From Aeromicrobium sp. Sec7.5 (GTDB lineage Bacteria; Actinomycetota; Actinomycetes; Propionibacteriales; Nocardioidaceae), in assembly GCF_036867135.1 (NCBI RefSeq), contig NZ_JBAJIJ010000001.1, positions 992,001-1,056,000 of the forward strand: a stretch of DNA of 64,000 nt, written 5' to 3'. Below, piece by piece: positions 56,168-64,000 of the stretch. How positions within the stretch are numbered: position 1 is the first letter of the stretch; each line of letters starts with the position of its first letter. The position numbers were made by a program, and so were the translations under genes. Under the pieces are notes generated by a model, which did not search any database, was not told where the DNA came from, and worked only from the letters and a program-made list of their open reading frames with translations.

Positions 56168-56568
56168 GCAACCTCCGCATCGCGGTCCGGTCGGCGACCC
56201 GCGTCGTCGACGGCGGGAGAGAGGTGCGCCTGGAGTGGCTCGAGCTCGAGGACGTCGTGACCCGCGAGCGCGAGCGGGTGGAGGCCGGGGGCCTGTTCCT
56301 CCTGCTCGGTGCCGAGCCGCACTGCGACTGGATTCCGGCCGAGGTGGTCCGCGACGAGAAGGGTTTCGTCGTCACGGGTCGCGACGTGCCCAGGCGCCAG
56401 TGGGTCGACGGTCTTCCCCCGGAGAACCTGGCCACCTCCGTCCCCGGGATCTACGCAGCCGGCGACGTCCGGTCAGGCTCGATGAAGCGTGTCGCGTCGG
56501 CCAGCGGTGAGGGCGCCTCGGTCGTGCCCCTGGTGCACGCCTACTTGGCGGCGCCGGGCGAGCGATGA
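56168..56568 (+). pseudogene. C-terminal remnant of a thioredoxin reductase-like FAD oxidoreductase
   Basis: Only the last third of the protein remains: NLRIAVRSATRVVDGG, the second half of the NAD domain, then LFLLLGAEPHCDWIPAEVVR, the FAD motif SVPGIYAAGDVRSGSMKRVA, and GEGASVVPLVHAYLA. The N-terminal FAD-binding GxGxxG and the redox CxxC region are missing. The recognisable homology begins within a few bases of the Zwf-like stop at 56164, so a deletion joined the two. Its last 21 recognisable bases recur beyond the higBA genes. An internal start cannot be excluded, but a functional enzyme is unlikely. Confidence 0.75.
56533..56553 (+). repeat. Direct repeat, left copy, flanking higBA
   Basis: This 21-bp sequence beginning GTGCACGCCTAC encodes the VHAYLAA tail of the truncated oxidoreductase. 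It recurs at 57222-57242 with one mismatch (T here, C there, at position 14). The two copies bracket the higBA pair. Confidence 0.8.
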
Positions 56569-56592
56569 TCTTCAGGTCACGCGTCGTGGTCG

Positions 56593-56889
56593 TCAGCCCG
56601 CTACGAGGGAGGTGACCTGGTCAAGCTCGTTGCCGTGCAGGTCGAGCTCGATCTCGAGGTCGTAGTCGGTCTGGATGTTGATCCAGAACCGATAGTCGAC
56701 GCCCAGCGCCCTCGACAGGCGCAGGGCGGTGTCGGTGGTGATGGATCGCTTGCCGCGAACGATCTCGCTGATACGAGTCTGCGAGACGCCGGTGGCCTGA
56801 GCGAGGCGGTACTGCGTGATGCCCAAGGGCTCCAGGAACTCCGTCAAGAGGATCTCACCCGGAGTGATGGGATCGTGTGCCTTCGCCAT
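56593..56889 (-). CDS. higA: HigA-type XRE family antitoxin
   Basis: This 98-residue protein has the HigA layout: ITPGEILLTEFLEPLGIT, then the helix-turn-helix YRLAQATGVSQTRISEIVRG, KRSITTDTALRLSRALG, and the tail FWINIQTDYDLEIELD. It neutralises the HigB mRNA interferase and represses the operon. It lies 13 bases after the toxin gene (toxin-first order, as in higBA). ACACCGACC precedes the ATG at 56889 without a strong ribosome-binding site. Confidence 0.93.
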   Translation of the reverse strand: MAKAHDPITPGEILLTEFLEPLGITQYRLAQATGVSQTRISEIVRGKRSITTDTALRLSRALGVDYRFWINIQTDYDLEIELDLHGNELDQVTSLVAG

Positions 56890-56902
56890 GGTCGGTGTCC
56901 TG

Positions 56903-57184
56903 TCAGTGGTCGTCGCAGATCTCGACGTCGTCTGGACCGTTCTCGGTCCAGACGAAGCAGATCCGGTACTGGTCGTTGATGCGGATCGAGTGCTGGCCGG
57001 CGCGGTTCCCGACCAGCTTCTCGAGACGGTTGCCAGGCGGCACCCGCAGACTCTGCAGCTCGGATGCCGCGTTGAGCAGGCGGAGCTTCTTCTGCGCCGA
57101 CCGCTGCAGCTCCGGTCCGAGAGCAGGGACGTGTTCGCGGTTCCAGACCTTTTCGGTGTCACTGCTCCTGAAGGACCGGATCAC
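56903..57184 (-). CDS. higB: HigB-type RelE-superfamily toxin
   Basis: This 93-residue ribosome-dependent endoribonuclease homologue has FRSSDTEKVWN near the start, LNAASELQSLRVPPGNRLEK, and the catalytic-strand region GQHSIRINDQYRICFVW. This is the HigB family and full length. The GTG start at 57184 has TACTAT six bases upstream and TTGCCG 17 bases before that, giving a leaderless promoter covered by two operator copies. It is co-transcribed with higA. Confidence 0.93.
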   Translation of the reverse strand: MIRSFRSSDTEKVWNREHVPALGPELQRSAQKKLRLLNAASELQSLRVPPGNRLEKLVGNRAGQHSIRINDQYRICFVWTENGPDDVEICDDH

Positions 57185-57185
57185 C

Positions 57186-57219
57186 TGCCGATAGTATCGC
57201 TTGCCGATAGTATCGGCAA
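57186..57219 (-). promoter_or_regulatory. higBA promoter with tandem operators
   Basis: TTGCCGATA-G-TATCGGCAA (57201-57219) is a perfect 19-bp palindrome. TGCCGATAGTATCG is repeated 16 bases away at 57186, forming a second, imperfect palindrome. On the minus strand the -35 TTGCCG (57219-57214), a 17-base spacer and -10 TACTAT (57196-57191) lie inside these operators, six bases before the toxin GTG. Autorepression by HigA is the obvious reading. Confidence 0.8.
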
Positions 57220-57221
57220 GC

Positions 57222-57242
57222 GTGCACGCCTACCTGGCGGCG
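57222..57242 (+). repeat. Direct repeat, right copy, flanking higBA
   Basis: This is the second copy of the 21-bp repeat (20 of 21 identical to 56533-56553). It overlaps the last codons of the lipoprotein gene on the minus strand (VAAR stop). This copy is not part of any oxidoreductase frame that continues. Confidence 0.8.
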
Positions 57243-57919
57243 ACCCAGACCGGCAGTGCCGCGCTCACGTAGTCGGCGAGCTGCTGGGGCCGGGTGCCGA
57301 TGTCGCTGACCTCGACCCGGATCGCGAGGTCGCCGAGCACCCACGTGGCTCCGCACTGCGTCACGACGTCACTGCTCTCGGACCCCGAGCAGCCGACGAC
57401 GACCTCGCCGCCGACGAGCGGCTGAGGCTCGGAGAACGCGGGGCGCATCGTGGTGCCGCTCAGACGATCGGCCAGGTCGCTGGCCGTGACGCCGCCGGGC
57501 AGCACCGAGACCTCGGCGTTCACGAAACCGGGGGCGAAGCACACGACGGTGGGCACCTCACCCGCGGCGCCGGAGCTGCGGACGTCGCCGGTGAAGGTGA
57601 CGCCGTCCGCCAGCGGTGCGACCGGCCCCTGCGCGAAGGTCCCGGCGGCGCCGAGCGGGCAGGTGTCGAGCCGGTCGGAGCCGGACGCGAGCGCCGCCGA
57701 GACCGTCTCGCCCAGCCCGGCGACCCGCTGCGGGTCGGCCGTGCCGCCGGGATCGGTCACGACGACCTCGAGCGCGGCCACGTCGTTCGTGGACGAGGGC
57801 GACGCCGACTCCGGAGACGGCTCGGTGCCGGGATCGTCGGACCCGGAGCAGGCAGCCACCCCGAGCAGGAGGGTCGCCGCGGCGACGGCACGCAGGACGC
57901 GGGTGGTGGGCGGGCGCAT
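57230..57919 (-). CDS. Secreted lipoprotein of unknown function
   Basis: This 229-residue lipoprotein has a signal peptide ending LLLGVAAC with lipidated C24. A Ser/Pro/Asp-rich linker (GTEPSPESASPSSTND) follows, then a folded domain with cysteines in DTCPLG, VVCFAPG, VGCSGSE and TQCGATW. I do not recognise the family, although small mycobacterial LpqN-type lipoproteins look similar in size. CAGAGT lies six bases before the ATG. Its 3' end overlaps the right higBA-flanking repeat. Confidence 0.75.
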   Translation of the reverse strand: MRPPTTRVLRAVAAATLLLGVAACSGSDDPGTEPSPESASPSSTNDVAALEVVVTDPGGTADPQRVAGLGETVSAALASGSDRLDTCPLGAAGTFAQGPVAPLADGVTFTGDVRSSGAAGEVPTVVCFAPGFVNAEVSVLPGGVTASDLADRLSGTTMRPAFSEPQPLVGGEVVVGCSGSESSDVVTQCGATWVLGDLAIRVEVSDIGTRPQQLADYVSAALPVWVAAR

Positions 57920-57966
57920 GGACGAACTCTGGCCCACGGACGTGAACGCCGGTGGGTCGGGCGGGC

Positions 57967-58899
57967 TCAGTCGACCGTGTCGTGCTCCACGACGACGGAC
58001 TCCCGGTGAGGCGACTGCCGTGCTCGTCGGCGCTCCCAGTGGCCGACCGCCACCATGACGAGGCCCGCCAGCGCCCAGCCGGCGACGAGGTCGATGACGT
58101 AGTGCTCGGCGTAGTAGACGAGCGCGAAGCCCATCGTCGCCGGGTACAGCAGCGTCAGCCACCGCAGGGGTGACCGGTGGCGAGCGATGAACCAGAACGC
58201 CACCAGCGCCGCGATGCCGGAGTGCAGCGACGGCATCGCGGCCACGGGGTTGCCGACCGACGCCAGCACGACGTGGAACCCGTCGAGCCCGATGACCTCC
58301 CAGCCGCGGCCGGTGAGCCGGGGGAGGGACTCGTCGATGTAGCCCTCCTTCGCGGCCAGCCACGGGGGTGCCATCGGGTACAGGACGTAGATGACCAGGC
58401 CGGCCACGTTGATCGCCAGATAGCGGGTGAGCCACGCGGTCCAGGCGGCGCGGTCGCGGATCCACAGGACGAATGCGAGACCGAGCCCGAGCACGAAGTG
58501 GCTGAAGTAGACGGTGGTCAGCAGCACGTCGTACCAACGGGGGTCGTCGCTGCGCAGGCACGGATCGCCGCAGAGCCGGTCCTGCAGCACCTCGGTGGGC
58601 AGGTTGCCGCCGAACATCCACCGGTCGACGTCGATCGGCATGGTCCAGTGCACCGGCATCCCGATGAGCTCGTCGGACAGCCCACGGCTGTAGAGGTAGA
58701 GCACGAGCACCGCGAACGCGGGCCACCAGTCGCGCACGAACTGCAGGTGCACCGACCAGGGCGAGCCGGCGTACCAGGCGATCGCCGCGAGCCAGAGCCA
58801 GACGAACATCTGGAAGGGGTCCGACGGCAGCCCGACCAGCACGATCCAGCTCCCGAGGGCCAGGGCGTAGCCGGTCATCGCCAGTGCGCGGATCGACAT
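57967..58899 (-). CDS. PAP2-superfamily membrane enzyme (AUR1-like)
   Basis: This 310-residue polytopic protein has six or more membrane segments and a split PAP2 active site: NPVAAMPSLHSGIAAL carries the PSLHSG motif, and YYAEHYVIDLVAGWALAG has the late histidine and aspartate. Family members are lipid phosphatases or inositol-phosphate transferases (AUR1-like). The start shares one base with the stop of the glycosyltransferase gene (TGATG), so the two are translated together. A joint role in envelope lipid or glycan modification is likely. Confidence 0.88.
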   Translation of the reverse strand: MSIRALAMTGYALALGSWIVLVGLPSDPFQMFVWLWLAAIAWYAGSPWSVHLQFVRDWWPAFAVLVLYLYSRGLSDELIGMPVHWTMPIDVDRWMFGGNLPTEVLQDRLCGDPCLRSDDPRWYDVLLTTVYFSHFVLGLGLAFVLWIRDRAAWTAWLTRYLAINVAGLVIYVLYPMAPPWLAAKEGYIDESLPRLTGRGWEVIGLDGFHVVLASVGNPVAAMPSLHSGIAALVAFWFIARHRSPLRWLTLLYPATMGFALVYYAEHYVIDLVAGWALAGLVMVAVGHWERRRARQSPHRESVVVEHDTVD

Positions 58900-60350
58900 C
58901 AGCAGTCCTCCGCGACGGGCGCGCGATCGAGGTCGTCGCGCAGCCACACGACGTGGCCACAGGGTGCGGCGACCGCCCGGTAGCGGTCGTCGACGACGAT
59001 CTTCAGCGCGCTCGCGTCGACCGCCCAGGTGTCGAAGTCCGACCACTCGACGACCCAGGCCGGGGCCTCCGGGCCGCGCAGGACCTCGATCAGGTCGGTC
59101 AGCTCCGGGTCACGCACGCGGATCGGCAGGCTCCAGAGGTTCTCGTAGGGACTGTCCATCCCGGCGGCGAACAGGACGTTGGGCTGACCGTAGGCGACGA
59201 CCATCGCGTCGGAGGGCTCCGCGGCTGCCCGGACGGCGTCCCCGAGGTCGTCGGCCTCCGACTCGTGCTGCCCGCCGGTGACGAACGAGTAGATCAGGGT
59301 CGAGACCAACCCCACGGCGAGGCCGCTCGCACCGACACGCCTCGCCCACGGCGCGACGGCGACCGCGAGCAGGCCGGCACCCAGGGCGACCGCGGGCACG
59401 AGCTGGATCAGGTAGTGCGCCCAGTAGCTGCCGCCCAGGAGGGCGATGGCACTCGACACCACCACGGTGGCCGCCGTGGCCACGACGACGGGATCGCGGC
59501 GGCGCCGGAGGGCGAGCACCAGCACCGCGACGCTGAGGACGGCAAGACCACTCACGGCCCAGGTGCCGGCCAGGGCCAGCAGGCGCGTGTCGGTGGCGCC
59601 GGAGGCGGAGCTGCCGATGACCTGGCCGGCGTCGAACCGGAACACGACGACGGCGCGGAACAGCTCGCCGGGCGCGGTGCCCCGCAGCGAGGCGCTGAGC
59701 ACCAGCAGGGCAGTGGTGCCCAGTGCGCCGAGCACGCCGGCCGCGACGAGCAGGGTGGCACGGCGGCGCTCGGCGGGCTGGACGACCGCGAGCACGACGG
59801 CCGCGACGACGGCGAACACGAACGGGTCGACCGTGGACTGCTTGATGCCGAAGGCCGCGGTCGCCAGCACGCCGGCAGCGATGGCCCACGGCACCGTGCG
59901 ATCGGGGCGGCGCAGGGCCAGGAGGGTGCACAGGATCGACGCGGCCACGAAGGGTGCGGCCAGGATCTCCCCGTTGACCCGGACGGTGCCGAGCCACGGC
60001 GACGCGCACCAGACCGCGGCTGCGGCAGCGGCCCACGGGGCCGCGCGTCGCCCGGCGGCCACCGCGGCCGCTCCGCCGACCGCCACGACCGTGGCCGCAG
60101 CGGCGAGGCACCCCAGCACCCGCAACGTGGTCAGGTCACCGGCGAGGTCGAAGATCCACAGGATCAGGGGTGGGCGGTCGACCCAGTAGTCGCCGTAGAG
60201 CGAGGAGCCGGCCTCCCACGACCGGGCGACGATCAGGAAGCCGGCCTCGTCGTTGCCGGCCGGGGCACCGAGGAACGGCAGTCGCAGACCCGCGGCCACG
60301 ACGGCCAGACCGAGCACGGCCAGGAGCGGGGCGCGATGCTCCAGGCGCAT
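58899..60350 (-). CDS. GT-C fold membrane glycosyltransferase
   Basis: This 483-residue protein has about eleven membrane helices and a first extracytoplasmic loop with D34-E35 (PAGNDEAGFL), the acidic pair used by polyprenyl-phosphate-dependent GT-C enzymes. DRPPLILWIFDLAG is the typical following loop. It would transfer a sugar from a lipid carrier on the outer face of the membrane. GAAGGGGT lies seven bases before the ATG. It is translationally coupled to the PAP2-type gene. Confidence 0.87.
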   Translation of the reverse strand: MRLEHRAPLLAVLGLAVVAAGLRLPFLGAPAGNDEAGFLIVARSWEAGSSLYGDYWVDRPPLILWIFDLAGDLTTLRVLGCLAAAATVVAVGGAAAVAAGRRAAPWAAAAAAVWCASPWLGTVRVNGEILAAPFVAASILCTLLALRRPDRTVPWAIAAGVLATAAFGIKQSTVDPFVFAVVAAVVLAVVQPAERRRATLLVAAGVLGALGTTALLVLSASLRGTAPGELFRAVVVFRFDAGQVIGSSASGATDTRLLALAGTWAVSGLAVLSVAVLVLALRRRRDPVVVATAATVVVSSAIALLGGSYWAHYLIQLVPAVALGAGLLAVAVAPWARRVGASGLAVGLVSTLIYSFVTGGQHESEADDLGDAVRAAAEPSDAMVVAYGQPNVLFAAGMDSPYENLWSLPIRVRDPELTDLIEVLRGPEAPAWVVEWSDFDTWAVDASALKIVVDDRYRAVAAPCGHVVWLRDDLDRAPVAEDC

Positions 60351-60478
60351 GCGCAGACCCCTTCCGACAGTGGGTCACGCCTCCGGGCAGGGCTGTGGCC
60401 GGCGGTCGGGACCGTGGCAGCACTTTAGCCGCCGCGTGAACACGGGGTGACCGGGAACCGCCGACGGGAAGGCCGGTG

Positions 60479-61318
60479 CTACATCTCCTCGTGGGTGTCG
60501 GGATCGCCGCCGAACAGGCGCCCGTCGGCGCGGCCGAGGGCCGTGATGGCCGCCATCTCGTCGGCCGAGAGCTCGAAGCCGAAGACGTCGATGTTCTCGC
60601 GCTGGCGCTGCGGCGTGGCCGACTTGGGGATCGGCAGGGCGCCCAGCTGCACGTGCCACCGCAGGATGACCTGACCCGGCGTGACGCCGTGGGCCTCGGC
60701 CGCCGCGACGATCGGCGGCTCGTCCAGCGGAGCCTGGCGCTTGCCCATCGGGCTCCACGACTCCGTGACGATGCCGCGCGCGGTGTTGACCGAGCGCATG
60801 TGCTCCTGCGGGAAGTAGGGGTGCAGCTCGATCTGGTTGACCGCCGGGGTCACACCGGTCGCGGAGATGACCGCGTCGAGCTGCTCCTCGGTGAAGTTGG
60901 AGACGCCGATCGAGCGCACGAGCCCCTGCTGCTGCAGCTCGACCAGGGCCTGCCAGGCCTCGACGTACTTCCCGACGCTCGGGTTGGGCCAGTGGATGAG
61001 GTGCAGGTCGAGGTGGTCGAGGCCGAGTCGCTGCAGCGACTCCTTCGTGGAGGTGATGGCATCGTCGTGACCGTGGTGCCGACCGGGAATCTTGCTGGTG
61101 ACCCGCACCTCGTCGCGGGGGAGGCCGGAGCGTCGGATCGCCTCACCGACGGTCTCCTCGTTGCCGTAGTTCACGGCGGTGTCGAGCAGGCGGTATCCGG
61201 CGTCGAGGGCGGACGTGATCGCGTCGACCCCCTCGGCGTCGTCGAGCGAGTAAGTCCCCAGGCCGATGGCGGGAAGGGTGGTGCCGTCATTGAGCTGCAG
61301 CGTGTTGGCAATCGTCAT
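60479..61318 (-). CDS. Aldo/keto reductase
   Basis: This 279-residue AKR with the complete tetrad D46, Y51, K76 and H109 (DTAVNYGNEE, VTSKIPG, LIHWPNP) and GVSNFTEEQL resembles 2,5-diketo-D-gluconate reductase types. It reduces aldehydes or ketones with NADPH. TACCGT lies seven bases before the ATG at 61318. It is monocistronic, and the upstream glycosyltransferase unit is separate. Confidence 0.92.
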   Translation of the reverse strand: MTIANTLQLNDGTTLPAIGLGTYSLDDAEGVDAITSALDAGYRLLDTAVNYGNEETVGEAIRRSGLPRDEVRVTSKIPGRHHGHDDAITSTKESLQRLGLDHLDLHLIHWPNPSVGKYVEAWQALVELQQQGLVRSIGVSNFTEEQLDAVISATGVTPAVNQIELHPYFPQEHMRSVNTARGIVTESWSPMGKRQAPLDEPPIVAAAEAHGVTPGQVILRWHVQLGALPIPKSATPQRQRENIDVFGFELSADEMAAITALGRADGRLFGGDPDTHEEM

Positions 61319-61368
61319 GCCTCCCACGGTAGGCGTGACGGCGTGATCAGGCTCGAGCGGCGACAGCG

Positions 61369-62853
61369 TCAGTGAGAGGGGAGGGTGCGCACGGATCCCG
61401 GATCGAAGCGCTCCAGGAACGCACTGGCGAGGTCGGCTCCCTGACGCCAGTCGTCGGGGTCCAGCTTGGCGACCCGCCCCTGGCGGTCCAGCAGCTCGAA
61501 ACACCCGCACTCGTGACGACCCACGACGGCGAGATCGGCGTAGGTCACGGTCATGCGATCGGAGCCGTGGGCGATCGTCATGCGTTCTGCGCCGAGCGTG
61601 AGCTTCAGCCCGGCCGGCAGATCACCACCGAAGCGGCGTGACCGGTAGGTCTTCCCGGAGTCGGCGGTCTGCGCCCCGTCCACCCATCCGCGAAAGGGGT
61701 CGACCGTCAGACCGAGCGAGGTCAGGTCGTCGGTGGAGAGGTCGATCGCGTCGCAAACGGCGACCTGCACGGAGGGCATCGCGGCAGCGAGCAGGTTCGA
61801 GAGCTGCTCGGACGTCACTGCTTCGGCCGCCGCGAGATGCTCCTCGAGCGAGGTCGTGGTCCTGCCGCGCAGTGTGTCGACGACGACCTCGTCCAAGTGC
61901 CCGGAGGCAGCAGCGTCCACGTAGCTCAGGGAGGTTCGGCAGGAGCTGGTCACCGCGGCCAGTGCGCGATCGCTGAACCCCTCGGCGGCCAGACGGCGAA
62001 GAAGCTTCACCGCGGCGACGGCCGTGGCCTCGACGTCGTCGAGCCGTGGATCAAGAACGAAGGCGCAGGCCTGCTGGTCCTCGTCGACGCGGACCGACCA
62101 CCGGTCCACGCTGTAGATCAGGCGGCGCTCGTGGCGGAGCTCGTGCTTGAGCTCGTCCGCCAGCGCGGCGGCGAGCAGCGGGCTCGTGGTCTGGTCCGTC
62201 AGCAGTGAGAGAGCCAGTCCGTCCTTCATGGAACCGATGAGACTGGGCGTGGGACTGAGAGGCACCATCGTCTCGGAGCGTTGCGGCTCAGGACCCGGTG
62301 GCAGCGACACGTCCAAGGCCTCAGGGACCGGGCCGTTGAAGGAGAGCATCGCGTTGCCGGAGGTCAGCCAACGACGTCCCCACTCCACGACTTCATCCCG
62401 CGTGATGGAGTGCAGGGTGGGTGCTCCGAGATCCACCAGTCCGAGTCCGGACGCGCCCCACCGGTAGGCGGCCAGCCCCTCGTCGAACCCGAGTCCTTGC
62501 TGCCCGAGCTCAGCCGCGAGCACGTCCTTCTCCTGGGCGAGGTCCTCGTCGGTCAGGTCTTCCAGCCGCGCGACCGCTTGCGACACGTCGTTGAGGAAGG
62601 TGACGACCTCATGGGGGTCGCCGGTGACCCACAGACACATCGCATCCGGTTGGGTGTGTCCGTTGTGTTGAGTGACATGCCGGTCCATCAGACGAAAGAT
62701 GAGGTGCTCGAGAAGGTGCGTGACGCCCATCAGTCCAGCGGACTCGTCCCGCATGCCAACTCCGAAGTACAGAGAACCGGTGAGCGGGCCGGCGCAGTCT
62801 CGGGTCAGCACTGGAATGCCGTGGTGACGTGTGGTCAAGATTTCAGGGAACAC
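61369..62853 (-). CDS. M16 (insulinase-like) peptidase family protein
   Basis: This 494-residue protein has the inverted zinc motif HLLEH at residues 46-50 and a downstream EKDVLAAE with E115 as probable third ligand, so the active-site half looks intact. The second half (LADELKHELRHERRLIYSVD) resembles the non-catalytic M16 domain with the R/Y substrate pair. The N-terminus is short, and the domain after the motif is compact compared with processing peptidases. The GTG start has CAGAGT six bases upstream. The target is unknown. Confidence 0.82.
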   Translation of the reverse strand: MFPEILTTRHHGIPVLTRDCAGPLTGSLYFGVGMRDESAGLMGVTHLLEHLIFRLMDRHVTQHNGHTQPDAMCLWVTGDPHEVVTFLNDVSQAVARLEDLTDEDLAQEKDVLAAELGQQGLGFDEGLAAYRWGASGLGLVDLGAPTLHSITRDEVVEWGRRWLTSGNAMLSFNGPVPEALDVSLPPGPEPQRSETMVPLSPTPSLIGSMKDGLALSLLTDQTTSPLLAAALADELKHELRHERRLIYSVDRWSVRVDEDQQACAFVLDPRLDDVEATAVAAVKLLRRLAAEGFSDRALAAVTSSCRTSLSYVDAAASGHLDEVVVDTLRGRTTTSLEEHLAAAEAVTSEQLSNLLAAAMPSVQVAVCDAIDLSTDDLTSLGLTVDPFRGWVDGAQTADSGKTYRSRRFGGDLPAGLKLTLGAERMTIAHGSDRMTVTYADLAVVGRHECGCFELLDRQGRVAKLDPDDWRQGADLASAFLERFDPGSVRTLPSH

Positions 62854-62899
62854 GGGAGAACTCTGGCAGACCCTCAGGCCCGCCGACGGTGAAACGGCG

Positions 62900-64000
62900 T
62901 CACGCGGCGAGCATGTCGTCGTCGGTGCGGTGGGCGAGGCGGTGCGCGAGCTCGGTGGCGACCGGGTCGGGGCGGTAGGGCGCGAGCCGGTGTCGGTTCG
63001 GGGGTGTCTGCTCGATCTGGTGGAGGCGTCGGAGGACGTCGTCGATCACGCCGTGGCCCTTGCGGGAGTGGTCGCTGCGGCAGCGGGGATCGAGGTTGTC
63101 GCCCGACGTTGGTCCGTCGGGCCAGGGTTCTCGGTGGTCGAGGTCGCAGTCGGCGGCCGGTCGGACGCATCCGCGTCCGGCACACACTCCATCACGCAGA
63201 ATGATCGCGCGCCGCAGGATGTCGGGCGGTTGGTAGCCGACGTACTGGTGGGCGAGCGTGTTGCCGGTGATCGGTTCGATCAGCAATCGGTGCCAGAGGG
63301 CGTCGCCTTCGACGGCCGAGTCGAGCAGCCACTCGGCAGGGACCTCCCAGGACCCGTCGGCCGCTTCGGCGTGACCGGGCTCGGCGCCGGCGGCGACCTT
63401 CGCGTCGAGGGTGACGGCGATGTCGATCGCGAGGCCTCGGCCCCGGGCGACTTGGCTGTCGTCGGCGTTGAGGGTCCATTCGGTGAGCAGGTCGGCCTGG
63501 AGCTGGGTCTGGGTGCGTCCGTCGCCGGCGGCGCGGGCAGCCTTCGCGGCCTTGCGTAGCCGGGTGGCGATCGCGGCTGCTTCGTGGGCGGGGAGGTAGG
63601 CGTTGAGCCAGGCCATGGAGTCGTCGGCCTGGACGACTTCGACGTGCCGCAGCTCCCGTTCGGCGTTGGCGCGTTCGACGGCCAGGTCGGCCTCGACGCG
63701 TGAGACGAACCGCCGCAGCCAGGAGCGCAGCTCGGTGAGGGTGTGCTTGGCCGCGTAGGACACGACCTGGGTGTCGAGCCGGTCGGACGACTCGGGGCGC
63801 TCGAGTCGGCGCACCGCCAAGGAGATCTCGCGGGCGCGGGCGGCGTCGAGGACCCCGCGCTGGAACATCAACCAGACGCGTGGTGTCTGGCAGCGCAGCC
63901 GGTCGCCCGCGGCGAGGCGGTCGATGACCTGGCCCTCGGACAGGTTGAGGTGCAGCCCGATCTCGGCGGCGATGGTGGACCGTTCGATGACCTTGCGCAT
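62900..64000 (-). CDS. DUF222 domain HNH endonuclease, 5' truncated by window edge
   Basis: The visible 366 residues end with an HNH module (CAGRGCVRPAADCDLDHREP, then GDNLDPRCRSDHSRKGHG) after a long helical DUF222-type region. The frame is open to the window edge; an ATG coincides with the last three bases, but the true start may lie further on. It is a distant paralogue of the gene at 33610. Whether it also has a SOS box cannot be seen here. Confidence 0.88.
   Translation of the reverse strand: MRKVIERSTIAAEIGLHLNLSEGQVIDRLAAGDRLRCQTPRVWLMFQRGVLDAARAREISLAVRRLERPESSDRLDTQVVSYAAKHTLTELRSWLRRFVSRVEADLAVERANAERELRHVEVVQADDSMAWLNAYLPAHEAAAIATRLRKAAKAARAAGDGRTQTQLQADLLTEWTLNADDSQVARGRGLAIDIAVTLDAKVAAGAEPGHAEAADGSWEVPAEWLLDSAVEGDALWHRLLIEPITGNTLAHQYVGYQPPDILRRAIILRDGVCAGRGCVRPAADCDLDHREPWPDGPTSGDNLDPRCRSDHSRKGHGVIDDVLRRLHQIEQTPPNRHRLAPYRPDPVATELAHRLAHRTDDDMLAA

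Noticed and set aside
56041-56568. Complete flavoprotein gene starting inside the Zwf-like gene
   Set aside because: The extra N-terminal residues are out-of-frame Zwf sequence; only the C-terminal third of the oxidoreductase has homology.
56593-57219. higBA as part of an insertion sequence or integron cassette
   Set aside because: There is no transposase, no terminal inverted repeats and no attC-like structure; only the flanking direct repeat is seen.

Overview
The window is high-GC DNA (roughly 70%) with dense, short-spaced genes, many ATGA/GTGA start-stop overlaps and many apparently leaderless starts. Gene content (DUF222/HNH endonucleases, a DUF35 protein with a thiolase-like partner, a cold-shock/DUF1294 fusion, DinB/DUF664, paired short Zwf-like proteins next to GH15) points to an actinobacterium, most likely Nocardioidaceae (Aeromicrobium/Nocardioides-like). 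The assignment is inferred from gene content only. No rRNA, tRNA, CRISPR array, prophage or insertion sequence was seen.

1-18.2 kb is a catabolic island for a CoA-activated carboxylic acid. A tripartite tricarboxylate transporter (TctC truncated by the window edge, TctB, TctA) leads into two acyl-CoA dehydrogenase-like genes, two crotonases and a nitronate-monooxygenase-type flavoprotein. After an unrelated cold-shock/DUF1294 gene and a DksA-type gene come two divergent operons. The leftward one encodes DUF35, a thiolase-like protein and a short-chain reductase. The rightward one encodes a family III CoA-transferase, two more acyl-CoA dehydrogenases, a crotonase, a zinc alcohol dehydrogenase and an aldehyde dehydrogenase. 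Together they could import, activate, desaturate, hydrate, oxidise and cleave one substrate. The substrate is not evident from sequence. The thiolase-like protein lacks its nucleophilic cysteine, so retro-aldol cleavage is possible.

18.2-29.5 kb holds a universal stress protein, a DinB-fold protein, sbcCD, a membrane protein, and a small regulon. In that regulon a TetR regulator, a divergent SDR, a SnoaL-like gene and a flavoprotein share two near-identical 20-bp palindromes. The SnoaL-like gene appears frameshifted at a G8 tract. A short UvrA paralogue closes the block.

29.7-33.6 kb is an osmoprotectant (glycine betaine/choline type) ABC operon with a small DUF2945 gene coupled to its end. 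33.6-35.4 kb has a DUF222-HNH gene whose promoter spacer is filled by a LexA-type SOS box, then four ~80-bp hairpin repeats. 35.5-40.4 kb has an APC permease and a leftward iron-type ABC operon with a weak IdeR-like box.

40.5-57 kb carries two paralogous Ser/Thr kinases flanking an alcohol dehydrogenase - Zwf-like - GH15 operon and a secreted SLH protein. A MerR-SulP pair with a perfect 28-bp palindrome, a second UvrA paralogue and a second Zwf-like gene follow. The second Zwf-like gene abuts the C-terminal remnant of a thioredoxin-reductase-like flavoprotein. Next comes a higBA toxin-antitoxin pair flanked by a 21-bp direct repeat (20/21 identical).

57.2-64 kb encodes a lipoprotein, a PAP2-type membrane enzyme coupled to a GT-C glycosyltransferase, an aldo/keto reductase, an M16-like protein and a second DUF222-HNH gene that runs off the window.
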